Below are positions 57,693-60,721 of a stretch of 60,721 nucleotides of DNA, piece after piece; within the stretch, counting starts at the first letter, position 1, and the number at the start of each line of letters is the position of its first letter. The notes beneath the pieces are model-generated. The model was given only the letters and a program-made list of their open reading frames with translations. It was not told the origin of the DNA and did not search any database. Location of the stretch: the NCBI GenBank assembly GCA_002310055.1, contig DBXS01000011.1, positions 1-60,721 on the forward strand. The letters run 5' to 3'. The translations under genes were made by a program, and so were the position numbers. Origin of the DNA: Clostridiales bacterium UBA1206. GTDB taxonomy: Bacteria; Bacillota; Clostridia; Oscillospirales; CAG-382.

Positions 57693-58596
57693 AAACGAAA
57701 TCCCCGTAAAAATATAAACTCACCGTGCCCTCCATATCCGTACGCAGCGTTTTTATTCCGAGCGATATCAGCGTGTTCGTCACACGGCTGTGCGGATGCC
57801 CGTAATCGTTGTCTTTTCCGCACGAAATGACAGCGTATTTGGGCGATACCGTCCGCAAAAACGCGCGCGTGCTGGAATATTTTGAACCGTGGTGGCCTAT
57901 TTTGATGACGTCGGATCTGAGCTCGCTTGCCGTGTAGTTGCGCATCAGCCACTGTTCGGTGACTTCGCCGGCGTCCGCCATAAAAATCATCGAGTTTGCG
58001 CCGTATGTCATACGCATCACAATGCTCGATTCATTCATATCTTCGGAAAGCGTCTGCGGCGAAAGGATCCTGAATTCCGCGCCCGAGACGTTGAACGTGT
58101 AGCCGGCCTTGCCTTCAATTACGTTTATGTCTTTCTGGTTTTCGAGCTCGTCGAGCAGTTCCCCGTAAGAATACGAAGCGCCGACCATATCTATCATAAT
58201 AACGTTTTTGGTCTTAAAATTCTGCAGTACTTTTTTGGCGTTGCCTATGTGGTCGCCGTGCGGATGAGTGAGCACCATATATTCTATCTCGTCGACGCCG
58301 TAGCGTATGAGCAGATTCAGCATAGTGTTGTCCGGGAAATAATACCCGGTGTCTATAAGGATATTCTTGCTTTCCGCCGTAGTGATCAGTATACTGTCGC
58401 CTTGCCCGACGTCGAGTGCCCGAACGGTCAGAACCCCGCGGGCAACAGGGTCTGTCTCGTTAGAACGGTCGGCGTTTTTGCCGCGAAATAGTAAAAAATA
58501 CAGCGTAAGAGCGACGGCGGCGATGAGCAATACGCAGACGACTGCTATCACTATACGCTTTTTATTATTTTTGTTCTTTTGCGCGACGTAACGCAT
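57673..58596 (-). CDS. ComEC-like metallo-beta-lactamase-fold protein
   Basis: A 307-residue protein with a basic N-terminus, one transmembrane helix (about 15-36) and an external MBL domain. LDVGQGDSILI starts the domain, THPHGDH is the metal site, and GHHGSKYSS is the ComEC C-terminal signature. ATG 58596 follows GGTGATGG. Such proteins may be nucleases acting on DNA outside the cell; no channel (ComEC competence domain) is present here. An extended -10 (TGCTATAAT) lies upstream on its strand. Confidence 0.85.
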   Translation of the reverse strand: MRYVAQKNKNNKKRIVIAVVCVLLIAAVALTLYFLLFRGKNADRSNETDPVARGVLTVRALDVGQGDSILITTAESKNILIDTGYYFPDNTMLNLLIRYGVDEIEYMVLTHPHGDHIGNAKKVLQNFKTKNVIMIDMVGASYSYGELLDELENQKDINVIEGKAGYTFNVSGAEFRILSPQTLSEDMNESSIVMRMTYGANSMIFMADAGEVTEQWLMRNYTASELRSDVIKIGHHGSKYSSTRAFLRTVSPKYAVISCGKDNDYGHPHSRVTNTLISLGIKTLRTDMEGTVSLYFYGDFVSTEPPR

Positions 58597-58649
58597 TTTT
58601 CCATCACCGTTTTTTATTATAGCACAAGTTTTTGCAAAAGGGAATACCA

Positions 58650-60005
58650 ATGTCAAAAAAACAGATATTTTGCGGAATCAGAATTGAGAATATGACAAAT
58701 CTCGGCGCCGGGGTCGGCAAGCTTCCCGACGGGCGCGTGGTTTTTGTGAAGAACGGCGTTACCGGCGACGTGCTGGATATCGAGATAATCAAAGAGACCG
58801 CCGCTTATTCCGTCGCGGCGATATGCGGCGCGGAAATCGAATCCGAATACAGAGTGCGTGATCTTTGCGAGCCGTACAAGAAGTGCGGCGGATGCGTTTT
58901 CAGGCATATAGATTACGAATACGAAAAACAGATAAAACGCGGCTACGTCGTGAACGCCTTCAAAAAGATCGCGGGGATCGATATCGATCCCGAGCCCGTG
59001 GTCACCTATAAAAGCGACCGCTACCGCAACAACGTTCGCTTTCCGCTGGGCAAAGACGAAAGCGGCAAAATCTTTGCGGGGTTCTATTCCGAATCGAGCC
59101 ACCGGCTGGTAAAGGTCGAAAAATGCCTTGCGCAGAAAGAATGCTTTGATAACGTGCTTGCGCAGACGCTTGCGATACTCAACGACGCCGGCTTTTCGGT
59201 GTACGACGAATCATCCGGCTCCGGCGAGCTGCGCTATCTATGCCTGCGCTGCAACCGCGAAAACGACGTTTCGGTCTGCATAGTTGTAAACTCCGGCGCT
59301 GTTTCGGCAAAGCTTGCGTCTGCCGCCGGACGTATCGCGCGCATAAATAACGTCTGCGGCGTTTACGCAAATTTGAACGCCGAAAAGACCAACGTCATCT
59401 TCGGCGAAAAAACGTTTACGCTCTGCGAAAACAAACCGCTGTACGAAACGATCTGCGGCAAGCGGTTCCTCGTCTCTCCGCGCTCGTTTTTCCAGGTGAA
59501 TACCGAGACCGCCGAAATGCTTTTTTACAAAGCCGCGGAATACGCGGAATGCGGCGGCGGAGTGTTTCTGGACCTCTACTGCGGCACCGGCACCGTGGGT
59601 ATATGCGTGTCGCCGCCAGACTGCGCGCTGTACGGGTGCGATATCATCCCCGAAGCGGTGGAAAACGCCCGCGCCAACGCGCTTGCCGACGGAAGGGAAC
59701 GTTTTCGCTACGATTGCGCCGACGCTTCCGAAGGCATCGCCGCGTGTATGCGCGAATACGGCAGGATCGATACGCTTATCGTCGACCCGCCGCGCAAGGG
59801 GCTTTCGCCGCAGACCGTAAACGCCGTGGGCGAAAGCGGCGTGAACAGATTCGTGTATATCTCGTGCAATCCCGATACTCTCGCGCGCGACGTAAAGGAA
59901 CTTTCGCGTTTCGGTTTCGCCGCGGGACGCGCCGCGCTGTTCGACCTCTTCCCGCGGACGAGCCATGTGGAGACGGTGGTATTGATGTCTCGAGCCGGGT
60001 CGTGA
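58650..60005 (+). CDS. RNA (uracil-5-)-methyltransferase, RlmD/RlmCD family
   Basis: A 451-residue enzyme. An N-terminal TRAM domain, an iron-sulfur site with C73, C79 and C82 plus a later Cys (about 158), and a SAM-dependent methyltransferase domain with LDLYCGTGTVG follow. The catalytic Cys lies in YISCNPDTLARD and PPRKGL is present. It methylates 23S rRNA uridine at C5. ATG 58650 follows AAAAGGG; TTG 58632 is a poor alternative. Confidence 0.93.
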   Translation: MSKKQIFCGIRIENMTNLGAGVGKLPDGRVVFVKNGVTGDVLDIEIIKETAAYSVAAICGAEIESEYRVRDLCEPYKKCGGCVFRHIDYEYEKQIKRGYVVNAFKKIAGIDIDPEPVVTYKSDRYRNNVRFPLGKDESGKIFAGFYSESSHRLVKVEKCLAQKECFDNVLAQTLAILNDAGFSVYDESSGSGELRYLCLRCNRENDVSVCIVVNSGAVSAKLASAAGRIARINNVCGVYANLNAEKTNVIFGEKTFTLCENKPLYETICGKRFLVSPRSFFQVNTETAEMLFYKAAEYAECGGGVFLDLYCGTGTVGICVSPPDCALYGCDIIPEAVENARANALADGRERFRYDCADASEGIAACMREYGRIDTLIVDPPRKGLSPQTVNAVGESGVNRFVYISCNPDTLARDVKELSRFGFAAGRAALFDLFPRTSHVETVVLMSRAGS

Positions 60006-60068
60006 CTACAGATTAGGTGGATTATGTAAAATAGCAAGGGAAAATCATAGCATAGGAGGATCAGATGA

Positions 60069-60458
60069 ATGGATTATCGTATAATATCCGATGAGAAAGA
60101 TGCCGCAACTTTTTTAGCGGAAGCGAACGGATTGCATGATGGATATATTGTCTCAGTTAATTATCAACATCAAGGCTATACCTGGGGCAATCCAATATAT
60201 ATTGACCCTGAAAAGACAAAAATGGTCCTTTGTGTCATGGTTACGAGCATCTATGATACGCTTATTGAAATTGTTTTTGAAAGCATAAAAGATTTTCAAA
60301 TTAAAGATGCCGACTATGAACTACTAGATTCATCGATATCCTTTTCTAAGGACGGATATGTAACTTGGTGTGGTGATTGCTCGACTGAACCTGACTCTTT
60401 ACGCGATTCCAATTTTGTTATTTCTAAGGTGATGAAGTGGCGAATCGTTTCGCCTTGA
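60069..60458 (+). CDS. Hypothetical AT-rich protein
   Basis: A 129-residue protein with no motif I can name firmly. It opens DEKDAATFLAEANGLHDGYI and has a beta-rich middle; the short LHDGYI element occurs in small proteins of unknown role, some next to toxin immunity genes. AGGAGG lies in front; a competing ATG at 60065 gives a nine-codon frame. Its base composition is unlike the upstream methyltransferase, suggesting transfer. Confidence 0.65.
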   Translation: MDYRIISDEKDAATFLAEANGLHDGYIVSVNYQHQGYTWGNPIYIDPEKTKMVLCVMVTSIYDTLIEIVFESIKDFQIKDADYELLDSSISFSKDGYVTWCGDCSTEPDSLRDSNFVISKVMKWRIVSP

Positions 60459-60577
60459 CGGCTTCTATCCATGTTTTCGAACAGATTCTGGTTAGACTTA
60501 ATATCTTCGCTATTGTCTCTTCCGTTTTAGAAATGGTAACTAAGCCACGAGGACGGTTGAGTTATCAGCGTGAATAA

Positions 60578-60697
60578 CAGCATTTTTATATAGGGGATAC
60601 CAGCCACCATCCTGATCCGAATGATCCGGACGCGGCTGAACAGATTGACGAGCAATTCCCGGATGGAATGTTCAGATTTGAGAAAACGATGAAATAG
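60578..60697 (+). pseudogene. C-terminal gene remnant near right edge
   Basis: An open frame without start reads GDTSHHPDPNDPDAAEQIDE then FPDGMFRFEKTMK and TAG at 60695-60697, a natural-looking protein end. Upstream 60459-60577 has no matching frame. GGAGGT at 60714-60719 appears to be the ribosome binding site of a gene beyond the window. Confidence 0.4.
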
Positions 60698-60721
60698 ATA
60701 AATCGTAATTTACGGAGGTCA

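Overview
The window looks like a chromosomal segment of an anaerobic, low-G+C-lineage (Clostridia-type) Firmicute with moderate G+C. Reasons visible in the sequence: a SpoIIID sporulation regulator, the Firmicute Mini-III RNase, DUF4364 and ThiT families, a sodium-type oxaloacetate decarboxylase set, RnfC/RnfD genes, Bacillus-type SOS box, strong GGAGG ribosome binding sites and many sigma-A promoters with 17-base spacers. No rRNA is present. Four tRNA genes occur (one Lys, three Ser). The exact genus cannot be told from the sequence alone.

Region 1 (1-8.2 kb) is a type I restriction-modification locus, hsdM-hsdS-kinase-small ORF-hsdR, whose hsdM lacks its N-terminal domain and begins just past a hairpin and the tail of a SLOG-like gene, so a mobile-element or deletion boundary probably lies near base 330. 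Region 2 (8.2-21.2 kb) is an accessory island. It holds two FtsH-like AAA+/M41 proteases without membrane anchors, an XRE regulator with a palindromic operator, a membrane-anchored pseudo-hydrolase, an AT-rich pair made of a zinc metallopeptidase and an unknown protein, a CFI-box protein, a coiled-coil protein, a phosphatase pair, and a WYL regulator-DNA glycosylase-nuclease-like cassette. This is the part most likely to hold undescribed systems.

Region 3 (21.3-29.1 kb): a lone prepilin-like protein, tRNA-Lys, and a compact minus-strand run recA-recX-rimO-pgsA-cysS-mrnC-lexA with an SOS box in the recA promoter. Region 4 (29.1-34.7 kb): hpt diverges from the oadG-BCCP-oadB-oadA sodium-pump operon, followed by a TPP riboswitch controlling thiT-thiN. 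Region 5 (34.7-48.2 kb): mixed housekeeping genes (Nudix, mnmA, ribokinase, spoIIID, galE), metal transporters of the ZIP and CDF families, tRNA-Ser genes, an XRE/zinc-ribbon regulator, GtrA, an exonuclease and MutT. Region 6 (48.2-60.7 kb): a CotH-type lipoprotein, nagA with a ROK sugar kinase, a galM-nth-DUF4364 operon, an rnfC-rnfD-unknown membrane protein operon, a ComEC-like metallo-beta-lactamase protein, an RNA uracil methyltransferase, and an AT-rich right edge with an unknown gene and a gene remnant.

Genes co-operate clearly in the restriction locus, the decarboxylase pump, the thiamine salvage pair, the SOS/repair run and the amino-sugar pair nagA-ROK. Other associations are stated as inference.
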